Below, one piece after another: positions 38,877-50,476 of a stretch of 60,000 bases of DNA. Numbering within the stretch: the stretch's first letter is position 1; every line of letters starts with the position of its first letter. A program made the position numbers and the translations under genes. The stretch lies in contig NC_088309.1 of NCBI RefSeq assembly GCF_910592395.1, positions 28,462,599 to 28,522,598 of the forward strand, in the 5' to 3' direction. Source of the stretch: Lineus longissimus (Eukaryota; Nemertea; Pilidiophora; Heteronemertea; Lineidae). The notes under the pieces are model-generated. The model made no database searches, was not told where the DNA came from, and saw nothing but the letters and a program-made list of their open reading frames with translations.

Positions 38877-39044
38877 GTTACATAGAACTCATTCGTTCAT
38901 TTCCCAGGACTCATTTTCCCCTTTTGCTTTCTTTCCCCTGTAAAAGCACGGCCTTGTGGCGTGCATTCACCGAGGAATGAAAGAAAAACCCGGAAAGTGA
39001 CTCGTGGTAAATGAACGAATGAGGTCTATGTAACTTCGGCCTTA
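38877..39044. mobile_element. PIF/Harbinger-type MITE with TTA target duplication
   Basis: The element spans 38880-39041 (162 bp) and is flanked on both sides by TTA (38877-38879 and 39042-39044). Its terminal inverted repeats begin GGCCGAAGTTACATAGA and run 37 bp with two mismatches (through CTCATTCGTTCATTT). Weaker inverted similarity continues inward almost to the centre. A 3-bp TTA/TAA target duplication and GGCC-type ends are hallmarks of PIF/Harbinger, and the lack of any ORF makes this a non-autonomous (Tourist-like) copy. Well-preserved ends suggest a fairly recent insertion. Confidence 0.85.
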
Positions 39045-42000
39045 GAGTCACTGCAGAAAACGACTTGAGTGAAGTTGATTTCCCTGCGCATCCGAATCTG
39101 TAACGATTTGAGATGTTCTAGGGCATTGCCCTGAAACTTAGAGTTACAAGACTGGTTAGACTAATTAGTCTAGTTACTCTAAGCATGAAACGACCCTTGA
39201 ACATAATCATCCTACCCACTGCCTTCGTAATTAAATAGAAATGTGGTAATAGGGCTTCATGGGAAATCATACAACTCACTAATAAACGAACTTGACAATT
39301 GGCCAACCACTTTAGATCGAATAACCAATATACACACACCCTGCATCACATTACTTATGGAAACCTGAGACTCGGTTGTCCAAAAAGAAAATCAGTTTTT
39401 CTCACATTTCTTGTTGTTCTACACATCCTACTAACGGGTAACTGATACAACTCATCAATAGGTGGAGGTATCCGGGTGATGATAACGTAATCTACTAGGC
39501 GGGGGGGGGGCGCGTTAACAAAAAAAGATGACAAAAACTTTGATTGCAGACAAACACTGGAACAAATACAATACCCGACATTAAATCTTTAACTCTTTCA
39601 ACTGCACAGCATCATGAATATATTTAGCAAAGGGGTATAATACCTATCTTCACAACACCTTAACCAAATGAATTGTCTTAGTACGTTGCACATGTGAGCT
39701 CATGATGGTGTCACCCAATAACACCATTCTCATCCAGACTCACAGTGCTCTATCACTTTATTCTTCCACCATACAAAGTATATCGAGTTACGACATCAAA
39801 GTCTTGGGTCCAAAGTTGATGCACCAGAATATTACTCTTCAAAGACTGCCATCTGACTAATTATGCCTCGTAATTCGATTCACAAGAACGGTGTCGATGT
39901 CCCCATGAACTGATACCTAGGCCATCCATGCAGCCATCAACCTGGCCTTTGAACCTTTCTCATAAGCTTGGTAATCGCCCCTTTCTATTACGGTCTCTCT
40001 TGCCAATTACATTTCCATCTTACACAGTCATCAGTCCCCCGTCAGTTAAACTTTGATCTTCGTGTTATCTTTTCATATCAGCACTTTCTCAATAAGAAGT
40101 TGAACACTGGTGTCAACAATGCTACGATATGTAGTTCGTACATCATTTTCTCAAAACGTCATCGCTCAGCATTGTCATCGCCATAGGCTCTTGTGAACGA
40201 TCCTATCTCCAGGACCCATAGCTGACTCAACCCCTACACTAATAATATTGGAATAATGCCGTAAAAGACTTAACGTCAATAGAAAATAGGATGATAGAAG
40301 CAAAAACCGACAATCGCCAAAGACGTAGGAGACTACAGCTCGGGTATCGTCTGTAAAGTCCCTTGTTGCTGAAGTTGCGAAGTGAATCTGTAACATGGTG
40401 ACAAGACCGTGATTAGAATGAAGCACTTGTATGACAGTAATGGGAAAATAGGCCACTTTTAAAATCTGTTCCCTAACGATGAGCTGCCATGTCAAATTGA
40501 CAGTGGATGAGAACCAGGTTTGTGAATCAAACACTGAACTTTATACCATCTCGGAACATCAGCAGAATTTGTGAAACTGAGGAGCTGTCATTGGATATTC
40601 CTTTTAACGTGGCTGACAATAATTGCGTAAACATGATTGGTCATAAATTTGGCGTATCTCAAAATATTTCCGCTATTACGATGTGAAGAATGGCCGATGG
40701 TAAATCTTCATTATGATCGCACAGTCCAGATTTATATTCTGTGTTGTGTATCTATCATTCAACTCAGTCAGCAATCATGCAACTCACAGAAAAATGATAG
40801 GCGTCTTATACTGATAATGACTGTAGGCCATTCGTTAATGTTTTGCCCGCATCGTTTGGGGATTCTGTTATTTATTTACTTATATCAGAATCCTCAACTG
40901 TCAGCCTCTAGTACGAAACTTTTACATTATATTCCAGTTAAATATCCGATTATCGTCTTAGAGTTTCAGTACAATTCTTTGAAAATGGCAAATAATCAAT
41001 TCAGTAATATCATCGACCACAGTCAACAACAAATTAATCCCGGCAAACATCAGCATTCTATGATGAAAAACCGATAACAGATAGATTTCGATAAATAAAA
41101 TATCCAATTCTTTATCTTGAAAAACAATGATCGAGTGAGTTACCATGGAACATATTTTTTAGCAGTTTATGGAATTAATATCGGTCAGGAAGCAGAAGGG
41201 ATTCATCATATCAAGCAGCGATGGCTTTTTAGTGGACGACTAGTCCGTGAATGATGAATTACCGATGGTTCCGATGTCTTGGCTGCCAATCATTGATGCC
41301 AATTATATCCAACACAGAATCAGCAAATTAGGATATTGAGGGATTTGACAATTATTGGAATCAGCTTTTGGTTCTCCATCGACACAAATATCCAATAACA
41401 TGCTCTGGTTCTCAGTCAGTGATTCGCAGTCCTCCAGAGGGGAGTTTGAGTGCCAATTGTGTTTGGTTTAACTGCCGTATACGAGGTTATTCATAAAGGT
41501 ATCTGCAAAGTGGCATGGCTCTTGACTCTGCCGTCACTTACCAAAAACGCATGTGATATGAGAGTAACCTATTTTAGTCTTAAGTCTGCCATTGAATTTA
41601 ACAGATTTCTACGACAGAGATAAGATCCTGTCGAGGACCTCAAACGATACAAAACCACTAGGCTATTCCCTCCGTCGAAAAGACATTAGTTATCAATATG
41701 TGAGTCCCGGTAAGTTTGGTTAAGGCAATCAGAATACGAGAAAATCTTGCCAAATATGCAGGCTAATGGTACACTATCGCGACGACAAGAGTTCACATGT
41801 ATCAGTCCGCCTCGGTAGATTATCTCCGGAGGCGATAACTTGACCCGACTGGTAATCAGGTCTTTCACAAAACACCAGACACCAGACATCAGACACTTCA
41901 ATCACTAATGTCCCAAGAATACTAAAGATGTAATAAAGAAGCGTCTTAGAATTGATTTACACCAACTAAGTAAGATACGATGGATGTTACTTCGTCGAAC

Positions 42001-44805
42001 TTTTCTCACAACAACTTTCCAACGGTATTTACAAACGACGGATTTTAGACCATTCGATAAGAAAATACCAACGATCTTGAATACGACGACGATCATGCCC
42101 GATTACTAAAATTACTTTCTATAAATCTGGTGTTTCTCTATTGCAGGTTTATCCGCGAAACTGCTGGGGGTCATGCGGAATGTCAGTATTTCTGTCTCCA
42201 TTTTTATTCCACCTGAATGTAGAAAGACGAAATAACGCAGTATCACATGGTAAGTCTGGCGGGCAGGAGTGTGCATATCGGCTTTTGGACGGTTTTTATG
42301 ATGTAACTGTCGAACCAAGAAAGCCTCTCTTATTCACAAGAAGCGTACCTGCACGTCGCTATGTCTCTAAGAATAAGTTAAGCGGGATGAGCCAAGGGGA
42401 GAACTGTTAGAGAAATTCGCCAACAAGAAACGTGTCAACGGCAGATTTGCTGATCAGAACAAGTCTTGAAAAGTTTCTAGCCAGTTACAGTACGAACCAA
42501 GGTCTATCTGTGGAAGTGTAAGAGATACTGTATGTCAAAGACTATGTGATGATACTTATAAAGAGATCGTTATTAGCCAAACGTTGCCAAGTCGACTTCA
42601 AGAGAAAATGTACCATGGCGGCATCAAATGGACAGCAACAATCCACAGTCAGACGTACGAAGTCACCCAAGAAAGACCAAGAAGGAAATAGTAATTAGAA
42701 GCAGTGAAGATATTGGTCATCGATTGGGAACCTGCCGCCCATTCGTGGAGATCATGACTTAAAACCAAAGTCAATATTGGACTATTCAAGATTGGTGAAA
42801 TTTCTATTTGTAGAATGAGCGAAGGAACGTGACATTATCGTGACATTATCTTATTCGATAAAGGTGTTCGCCCCAATATTTATCAGCCAAAACAGTTTTG
42901 AATTTGTGTGATATTATCTTCTTTAGTTCGCGAATGGGCCGGATGACGGGGTGGCAACTTGTAAGTTACCCCTTCCAAAGCAGCAAGTTACATGAGTTCA
43001 TACTAATTTCAATCAGCTCCTTGTAATCACGGAACAAAGGAGTATTTTTGTATCAACGGAACCCTTTAGAGCCCACGTGGCTACCGAAGCCCTTGAAGGA
43101 GGTGGCTCACGTTACATAATGTGATTTACTGCTGCGTTAAATTCGTTACATTTTCCTGCTACCCTAACTTTTGGCGTCTATCAACTGCCTGTTCATAATC
43201 TATTCAAATGTGATTAGTGCTCCCTTCGAGAAATCAGTTTTTGCAAGGTTCTCCCAAAGGGGACAGAATCACGGAAAATACAATCGCCCTGCCCTGTAAC
43301 ACGCGATCGGGAAAATAACTGCAATCCATTAGCGACGCCTTTTTTTATGTTATCAGGATTATGGTATTGACAGAACAATCTGTTGCTAGCGCTATTTGGA
43401 CAGGGCTTCATAAACAATTATCCGGAAAATGAGATCTAGTGATATATGCCAGCACGTGGGCTATTGCTACTTTTTAATGTTGAATTCGATGTTAACACTA
43501 AAGATATAATACTCCAGTATCCTAGTTTCCTTTTCGTCCATTCTTAATCAGTTAATGCAAATTATTTCAATGCTTGGCACAGATTACGCCTCTGAGCCAG
43601 CGTTTATGTTTGGATTAATAGGTCCTGATGAAGATATACAATAACTCAAGTATAAACAAAGCATTTCAAATTGAAATAGCAGCCCTGCGGAAACCAGCTA
43701 ATGGAACCAGCGACAAGGCAAGAAGACGCATCTATTCCTGGCATACAATTCAGAATTTTATTGTTATTTTCATTTACATGTATTTCCTTCCCTTTCGAAC
43801 CCGATTACACACATATTCAATTATTATTACTTTATCATCACTTTACAGAATTGATATTGCGCCAACCAGAAAATCCCTCTGGGGAGCTTTACAGAGATAG
43901 AAACATTCATTCAACAAACTATTTATAAGTGAATTTGAACAAAATAAATTAGGGAAGGCAGCAACCGACATCAGCGACCACAGGGAAAGAACAAAGAGCG
44001 CCTCGAGGTTACAACACCAAAGCCTTACCCATCACTTATTTTCCCCGAGGGGTATAGAAGATCGCTCTTTCCAAGACAATCAGAGATTGGAACGTACTAC
44101 CAAACAAAGTCGTCAACGAGAGCTCACATGAGGCTTTCAAGACAGCAGTTAGTTACAGCCCTCCCTCCCGCCACGTACGGATCCGCAATGAAAATCGCAT
44201 TGCAAGATTAGCTAGTGATGTATGTAATGGTGTCTGTCACCAACAGGATGACGCGTGGTACATCTTCAATGGTGTAGGTGGTTTGAAAAGGATGTTCTGT
44301 CAAAAGACGGAATCGAAAACACTCAAAAACGTTACACCTGTGTTTTGTTGTCTAATTGATTTGTCCCTCAATTAGGTCTCGAGACTAAGGTGTGTTGAAC
44401 GGTTAAAAAGATGTTTTGACTCTTTGAATGTTTTTGAAAAAGCAGACATAAAAAATGACAGCAGACATCTAATAGACATCCATTTAGCGCAGAAAGACTT
44501 GGATGTGCATGGTGCCTTTTGGTTACACCAAGGCTCAGACCTAATCATACCGAAATTGATTTTTTTCTCCATGATATTGAGTTCTTCATGGGCGACATAA
44601 CAAACAAACCTAGATCCGATGCGGTCTTTCATCAGCGCATCCAGGGTCGTAGGGCCTATTGAACAAGGATGCCGAGTGAAAGAAAATGTGTCGTGCCCAT
44701 AGGGCCTGTGCATGGAACTGACTGCTCTGCTACAGTATAAAACATAATCAATGGGTCCATATCGATGTCATGCTCATACTTGATAATCATACCACATGTA
44801 CTTAC
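39045..44805. other. No supported gene; likely intron of the GPCR locus
   Basis: This is downstream, in the minus-strand sense, of GPCR exon B. I found no TM3-TM7 exon. A run of ten G at 39501-39510 (13 G/C in all) is present. Near 44313-44334 lies an inverted copy of the terminal motif seen at 8.21 kb, and close by an 8-bp hairpin (CTAATTGA/TCAATTAG). The 146-codon plus ORF at 40637-41077 is featureless. Confidence 0.45.
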
Positions 44806-45157
44806 ATGCAATTTCTCCCAGGTACCATATCTCCTTGGTGTAGATCTCCATCAAAGCTGTCGGCATACATACAACCAAAACCAACAAATCCGCGATGGCC
44901 AAGTTTGTCAAGAAATAATTGGTTGTGTTACGCATATCCTTGTTTTTACAAATCACGATCACGACCAGGGAGTTTCCTGTCACTCCACAGGTGAAGATGA
45001 AGATGTAAAAACACGTAGGAATGAGCCACAGATACAGCGGGATGTGTATGAGCGGTATCTCCCCTTGGCCATCGCCGTGGATTGTGTAGTTCGGTCCTGA
45101 ACCATTCCCCGCCGAGAGAAGAGACACGTTCGTTAGATTATCCATTGCTCGGCTCAC
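44806..45157 (-). CDS. Class A GPCR, first coding exon (N-terminus to TM2), copy B; partial gene
   Basis: Same architecture as the exon at 25.4 kb: glycosylated N-terminus (NLT, NVS, NGS, NYT), TM1 starting PLYLWLIPTCFYIFIFT with GNSLVV, loop MRNTTNYF, TM2 NLAIADLLVLVVCMP, then WYLGEIAC at the top of TM3. It ends at an identical phase-1 donor (T|GTAAGT, 44800-44805). The C-terminal 70 or so residues match copy A exactly, and DNA over 212 bp differs at one silent Arg-codon base (44930). The N-terminus is different. The start may be 45157 or the internal Met at 45145, which aligns with copy A's internal Met. The family is peptide receptor-like (orexin/allatotropin-type is the best guess). The remaining exons were not located. 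Confidence 0.82.
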
Positions 45158-47297
45158 TGAGTCCTAGTTATCCAATGTGCCAAACGCCCCTAAATTGCGA
45201 AATCGAATCTACCTTTGGCATGCGATCTCATCGATATTGAACCGAGTTTGAAAGTGCACTCGTCGCCGCCAGCCAGTGTTAACAATCAGACTAGACTCAA
45301 CTTGGCGGGCGCCTGTGTTGAAGACGCTTTCAAACCCGAGTAATCTTTCAATCCGCATAACTATTCGCAACGATCATGAAGCAACAATCATATACGATAT
45401 CATATTTCTGTTTTCTCCTGCTGGTTTGCTCATTTCATACTGAACTTCCAGCGCGGTATTGCCTCCGTTACGCGCGTTGTCTGTAAAGCTCAGCAATGTC
45501 AATACAGTGAGGGTTAAGATGTAGGAAGGACCACGCCAACATAAACAACAACAAAATGATTCCTCATCGGCCTATCCCAAATCTCGCGCAACTTGCAACC
45601 CTTCGTCAGTGTGTCTGTTTTCATTTGTAAAACGTGCATGATAGACTGATTACAGAACGTCCACTTGGGCGAACAAGCATGTGTCATCAGAGTGACGTTG
45701 TTGCCAATCCGACCCCACAAATCAGCGCCCCAGTCAAAGTAACAAGGTTTGACAGGACAAGATATCGCCATCATAGCCTGCCAGGGATTTCAGATTATTC
45801 TCAACAGTACGTGGTGTCAAACCTGTTGTCCTCTTATCTAATCTCCTAATTGTCGCTCGTTATCAGCTAAGAATGAGGCATCCGTCAGTTGCCCGCCTCA
45901 TCGAACCATTGGTGAAATCTGAATTCAGTTTGTCAACGTTTAATCCTCTTCATTAAAGCGCTCTCAAAGCTGGAGACAGGCGAAGTTGGGTAAGGACGAG
46001 TGCTAGGTGGGTGGAGTCCTTTCCTATTGATGGACTGCATGGCGCAATAAAGACCCATGACCTTACTTTATTAGATGTGACGTCGTTAAAGGGACAGCTG
46101 CAACGCTATGATTCAATTTGGCGGTCAGACATATGTCCAGAGTAATAGTGGCCTATTTAGTGGGAATATTGCTTCCAAATACCTTCATTTGTGCTCACAA
46201 AGTGTATGATAACGGACCTGAAACGATCGCTAAATGTCGTTGGCCAACAATCAAAGGGTAATGGGTTTCGAATGAGTGGAAGCATATCATAAACCCGGCG
46301 TTGACACGTTTGTTTGGAGACCGATCAGCAAATCGTGCGATTCATCTATTCATGTACGAGTCATCACCAGTCGTATGCCTGCATTCTGGTTGTGACTTTG
46401 TCCTTGCAAGACAAATGTGAAACAAATTGAAGTTTCTGCAGAATCTACTTCCGTGAAACAAATCAATGATCAAGATTATTTCTCATGTCATTCCGTGATC
46501 ACAATGATGGTCATTGTGCTCAGCTGAGCTATTGGTGATGGGTAATGCAGTCGAATATTTGCATATGGGGACAAGACCCTTTAACTTTAATCGACATTAT
46601 CTCTCCGAGCCAACTCGACGGTTGATGACGGATTGACCTGACCACTCTCAAGGCCTAAAACACACACGCAAGGAGAGTGACTGCACCTCTCATGAGTAGC
46701 CGGGGTACGCCTTTTTCCTTGGGGTGCAGGGGTAAATTTGGCTGTTGCAGGTAGCCGTCTTGTTTGAGAGAATGCTCATTTGATGATCTCAAGACCAGGC
46801 ACACAGCAGGGAGATAAGTCACCTCAATTCTCGGAGAATCAAACGCAACATGGAGGAGGTAAATCTCCGGGTCGCCTTTAGGCTAGCTATAGCTAGCTCG
46901 TTGTCATTGTAAGACGTTTGCAGCTTGTCTTCAGCTGCAGTAGACCTATCACCATCGAGGAAAGCAATATCCCGAATCCAGCTGCTGGCAAGGGATTCGG
47001 AACAAACCAGTATCATTTAGGCGGCCAGTTAGAGATAACGAGTCAAGCTGCCTGGAAGGTACAAAGGCTGCCCGCAGGCAATCCGAGATTATCATCAGCG
47101 TTATTGGACCTTGGGGAACGCCTTTGATTGGACAGGGGTCAAAGATATATGGGAGAAAGGACACTCATCGGGAGAGTTTACTGGTTCTGATGAGAAGTAT
47201 TCGTCGTAAATCAGAGAAGGTCTGACCAGGATTGAACCTAACAATCCAAATTAAGGACCCGTTTGTTCTAAGCACTAACTTGTCCTTCAGTAACGCC
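45158..47297. other. Upstream of GPCR copy B; no supported gene
   Basis: Adjacent sequence should include the 5'UTR and promoter of the minus-strand GPCR exon, without an identifiable core motif. A perfect 16-bp palindrome GCTAGCTATAGCTAGC lies at 46882-46897. ORFs at 45514-45849 and 46819-47164 overlap each other antisense and have no domain. Confidence 0.4.
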
Positions 47298-47795
47298 AGT
47301 CCCAGCTCAACACCGGTGTATTATCTATAATAGTTCCCCCTATTCACGGCTTTATGGCCGAGTCCCAGCTCAACACCGGTGTATTATCTATAATAGTTCC
47401 CCCTATTCACGGCTTTATGGCCGAGTCCCAACTCAACACCGGTGTATTATCTATAATAGTTCCCCCTATTCACGGCTTTATGGCCGAGTCCCAACTCAAC
47501 ACCGGTGTATTATCTATAATAGTTCCCCCTATTCACGGCTTTATGGCCGAGTCCCAACTCAACACCGGTGTATTATCTATAATAGTTCCCCCTATTCACG
47601 GCTTTATGGCCGAGTCCCAACTCAACACCGGTGTATTATCTATAATAGTTCCCCCTATTCACGGCTTTATGGCCGAGTCCCAACTCAACACCGGTGTATT
47701 ATCTATAATAGTTCCCCCTATTCACGGCTTTATGGCCGAGTCCCAACTCAACACCGGTGTATTATCTATAATAGTTCCCCCTATTCACGGCTTTA
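47298..47795. repeat. 63-bp minisatellite, about 8 units
   Basis: Eight nearly identical 63-bp units contain AACACCGGTGTATTATC, TATAATAGTTCCCCCTATTC and ACGGCTTTATGGCCGAGTC. The first two units have CCCAGCTC and the rest CCCAACTC. The period is a multiple of three and the unit lacks stops in one frame, so a 150-codon ORF of seven identical 21-residue repeats appears; this is almost certainly incidental. Each unit carries the perfect palindrome ACACCGGTGT. It sits just beyond the probable 3' end of the minus-strand gene at 47.95 kb. Confidence 0.95.
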
Positions 47796-47954
47796 AGCGG
47801 CCATAAACCAAACAACCATTCGAGGCCAAATGCATGTTTTGAGGAAACCACTCGCAGTTTCTACATTGGCGTAAAAGTGTACTGTCGTCGATTATGAACA
47901 GGCCATCATGATGAAATATACAAGCAACAAGCTAGATTGTGACAGTTTACGTCC

Positions 47955-47960
47955 TTTATT
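47955..47960 (-). promoter_or_regulatory. Candidate poly(A) signal AATAAA
   Basis: TTTATT on the plus strand gives AATAAA on the minus strand about 345 nt after the stop codon at 48303. Cleavage would be expected near 47935-47945. This fits a minus-strand gene ending between the minisatellite and 48.3 kb. Confidence 0.4.
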
Positions 47961-48302
47961 TGGTATCTGCAGAAAAATTCAAATGTACAACATTTACTAT
48001 GTATAAAAATAACACAAATATCAAAAAATGCTTTTCGCAATAAGCTCTGTCGGCCCGACAAGTAGAAAAGTAGTAACCCGGTGTAACAGTCTTAATGTTC
48101 AGAACTGTTCTTTCCTATTGTATGGTGACAGATTAATAATTGATTTTTCAAGTACTCTTGACCTTCAATACCTCAAAAACCAAAGCGTATACATGTAGTA
48201 GAATGTTTATCCCCAGGGTACAGCCCTAAAGCATAACACTGATTTATATAACATGGTTGCACCTGTTCGTCTTGATCTATCAGTACTCATGGGTCCAAAT
48301 CG

Positions 48303-48422
48303 TCAGTCATCCGTCTTCATGGCAGCTTTGTCACGTGGGTAAGCAGAAGGACATGTGACCTGTGACCTGTGTACCTTGATGATGGGGTCAGCCGCGGGAG
48401 GGAGGGTAGTTGGTGGATGACC
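48303..48422 (-). CDS. Possible terminal coding exon of an unrecognised minus-strand gene
   Basis: A strong 3' splice site (TTTCTCTCATTCCTCTTCAG, then GGTCATCC) opens a 40-codon frame. It reads GHPPTTLPPAADPIIK, then VHRSQVTCPSAYPRDK and AAMKTDD before TGA. The exon starts in phase 0, and a canonical AATAAA follows at 47955-47960. It may belong to the gene whose first exons lie at 49.66-50.48 kb, or it may be a separate gene. The product is not recognised. The upstream extension of the same frame (to about 48548) reads through the pyrimidine tract and is probably intron. Confidence 0.4.
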   Translation of the reverse strand, partial: GHPPTTLPPAADPIIKVHRSQVTCPSAYPRDKAAMKTDD

Positions 48423-48548
48423 CTGAAGAGGAATGAGAGAAATTTGAAAAAGAGTCCGTCGGCAGAGTCTCGTAATGTTCACTGGGAGGGAGGGATACTG
48501 GCGATGATTGACATCAGTTGGATCTCCGGCATCCGTTGCTTTTCTCAT

Positions 48549-49658
48549 TCACATGACGGGTCCAATAGAGGCTTGCTCACACATTTCTTCTAATTCATAC
48601 ATTTTGGAACTTTGCACTGCAAGAGTGTCATCTGTAGACTTACTTATGATACCTACCTACCTTTCACAACTCATGTGACATGACTTCTAAAATGGTTTCA
48701 AGTCCGTGGACAGATCAAGGTATGGTCATGGTTCAGTTCCAATACCAGCCCCAGCTTTAAGTATTTAAAACTACTGTACTTTCATTTAGCAGTCAAGTTA
48801 TCAGCTGATACCACTCTATGCCATAAATTCAGAGGAGGCAGAATGGTACTGTTTAGACAAGAAATCTCTCCAACAGCCCCAAGAATATTGGATAGAACGG
48901 CACTGTACTGGGTCCCAATAATAAATATTGCCATAAAGACATATGATATTGTTTTGGGACTTATGTAAGATTAGTTTTCTCCGCCAAACTCAAGACTGAA
49001 GGATTAAAATCTTGTGTTTATAGGCTAACAAATGCAAACACTTCCAAATGAACCCCCTACAAGAGACGAGTGGCTCTTCGTCTCTCCGACTTTGACACCC
49101 TACTACGAACATATCAATAGATCAGCCAGCGGTCCTCGGTGTCGCCGCGTGGGTTACGTCCATTGAAATTGTTTGCAAATGCCAAGGAACCAACTATCTG
49201 ACATCCATAACCAGCGTATTCCCTATTCATGCCAGTTATAGTCGGGTGCTACACCACAGTCGGGATAGTGGAGCCAAAAGAATGATTATTTAAATTCAAA
49301 AACTCTTTTGATATCCACCGGCTGTGAATATCGAAAGAGACACAGCAGTGGACCACTACAACGGTGTTAAAAGTGTAAATATTATGAACCTGTACGAAAA
49401 CTAAAATCACCATGAAGGCGCTTACTTTTCCACATTACAGGACAATACATAATTGATGACATCACAAATTTATCGGCCCTACATACACCCGCCATGACTG
49501 AAATTTCCAACTGCGCAGTTCATTCCCGGCTTGTTTGCATGACTAAAATTGCAATTAAAACCCGTTGGAACAAATTATGGCCATTATCAAGCATAGAACA
49601 TGTACCCTACCTTCTTCTGTAGCAGCCGTGGCTTGATTGATGAAACTTTTGAGACATT
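48549..49658. other. No supported exon; probable intron or intergenic DNA
   Basis: This lies between the candidate terminal exon and exon 2 of the minus-strand gene. Several minus-strand donor-like sites exist (for example AGAAG|GTAGGG near 49610), but I could not pair them with convincing acceptors. No repeats were noticed. Confidence 0.35.
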
Positions 49659-50476
49659 TTATGTTTGGAATCGAAGAAAGTGCATCAGCGGTGTTTCTCG
49701 TAGGTCACCCACCAACTGAATGGCGTTCAAATCAAGCGCGTCTGATGCAAGACCAAGACAATACCTTGCCGTCACACCATCCGGGCAATACACCTCTACC
49801 CCTCGAATGAGAACCGGCCTCGCCTCAATAAGCCCATTGTACCATGAGACTCTTTTGTTCTGCGAAGTTAAAAATGAGGGACTGGGCTGTTGTGTACAGA
49901 CAGTACAGAACATTGAAACTTTTTTTCAAAGGGCGTGCAGGGTGTTAAGACCACTCCGCCTGGTCATCATTGTTTCGTGCACTCTTGATCTCAAAGAGCA
50001 AAATCATTTTTGTTATTGACTGTGTGTATTTGCACAAAGAGCCAACAAATGGAATATTTGACTGCAAAGCTGATCGCGAATGCTTTGATTATGTCCTCGT
50101 CAATCACTGACATAACCCGGACGTCCTTGGTACATTCACCACCGGAAGCCAGGTCCTGTTTCCAGCCCAACTGCTGCCAGAATGATTAACAAGCCCACAT
50201 GGTTGGTCTCTTTATTCAAAGAGATGATGGATCACTGCACAATGATCCTGCAGGTGTTTTATTGCACTATTAAAGGTAACACCATCAGTCAAGGTTAGGC
50301 CTACTGATCCATATTTTCCTGAATGATACTCTGATCACGGATGTACACCCTCCCTCGGCCCGGCGCTGTCTGGTAGCTAGAGGAAGTTTCCTGTATAAAC
50401 TGGTAACGGCTATGCTCCGCGGCGCCTGTCTTACTGTATCGTAAACGAATTCAATGACAAATTTTGTCTTCGGCAT
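49659..50476 (-). CDS. Candidate two-exon small protein, head-to-head with RPS17
   Basis: Proposed join of exon 1 (50435-50476: ATG, then PKTKFVIEFVYDT, donor ACA|GTAAGA) and exon 2 (49659-49859, acceptor CATTTTTAACTTCGCAG). Both junctions are phase 0, giving an 80-residue frame continuing NKRVSWYNGLIEARPVLIRG, then VEVYCPDGVTARYCLGLASD, and ending LMHFLRFQT, TAA. The composition looks like a folded protein, but I do not recognise the family. A weaker donor (TTG|GTGGGT near 49707) inside exon 2 would instead carry the gene on towards 48.3 kb. The ATG is 100 bp from the proposed RPS17 start on the other strand, implying a shared promoter. Confidence 0.45.

Noticed and set aside
44352-44375. 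Hairpin resembling a terminator (CTAATTGA/TCAATTAG)
   Set aside because: Rho-independent terminators do not apply in an animal nuclear genome, and no transcript ends here.
44765-45100. Plus-strand ORFs over the GPCR exon (and likewise 25361-25561)
   Set aside because: Antisense shadows of the conserved minus-strand GPCR frame; their mutual similarity reflects the shared DNA block.
47354-47806. 150-codon ORF of seven identical 21-residue repeats
   Set aside because: It is produced entirely by the 63-bp minisatellite, whose period is a multiple of three. There is no promoter, domain or splice context.
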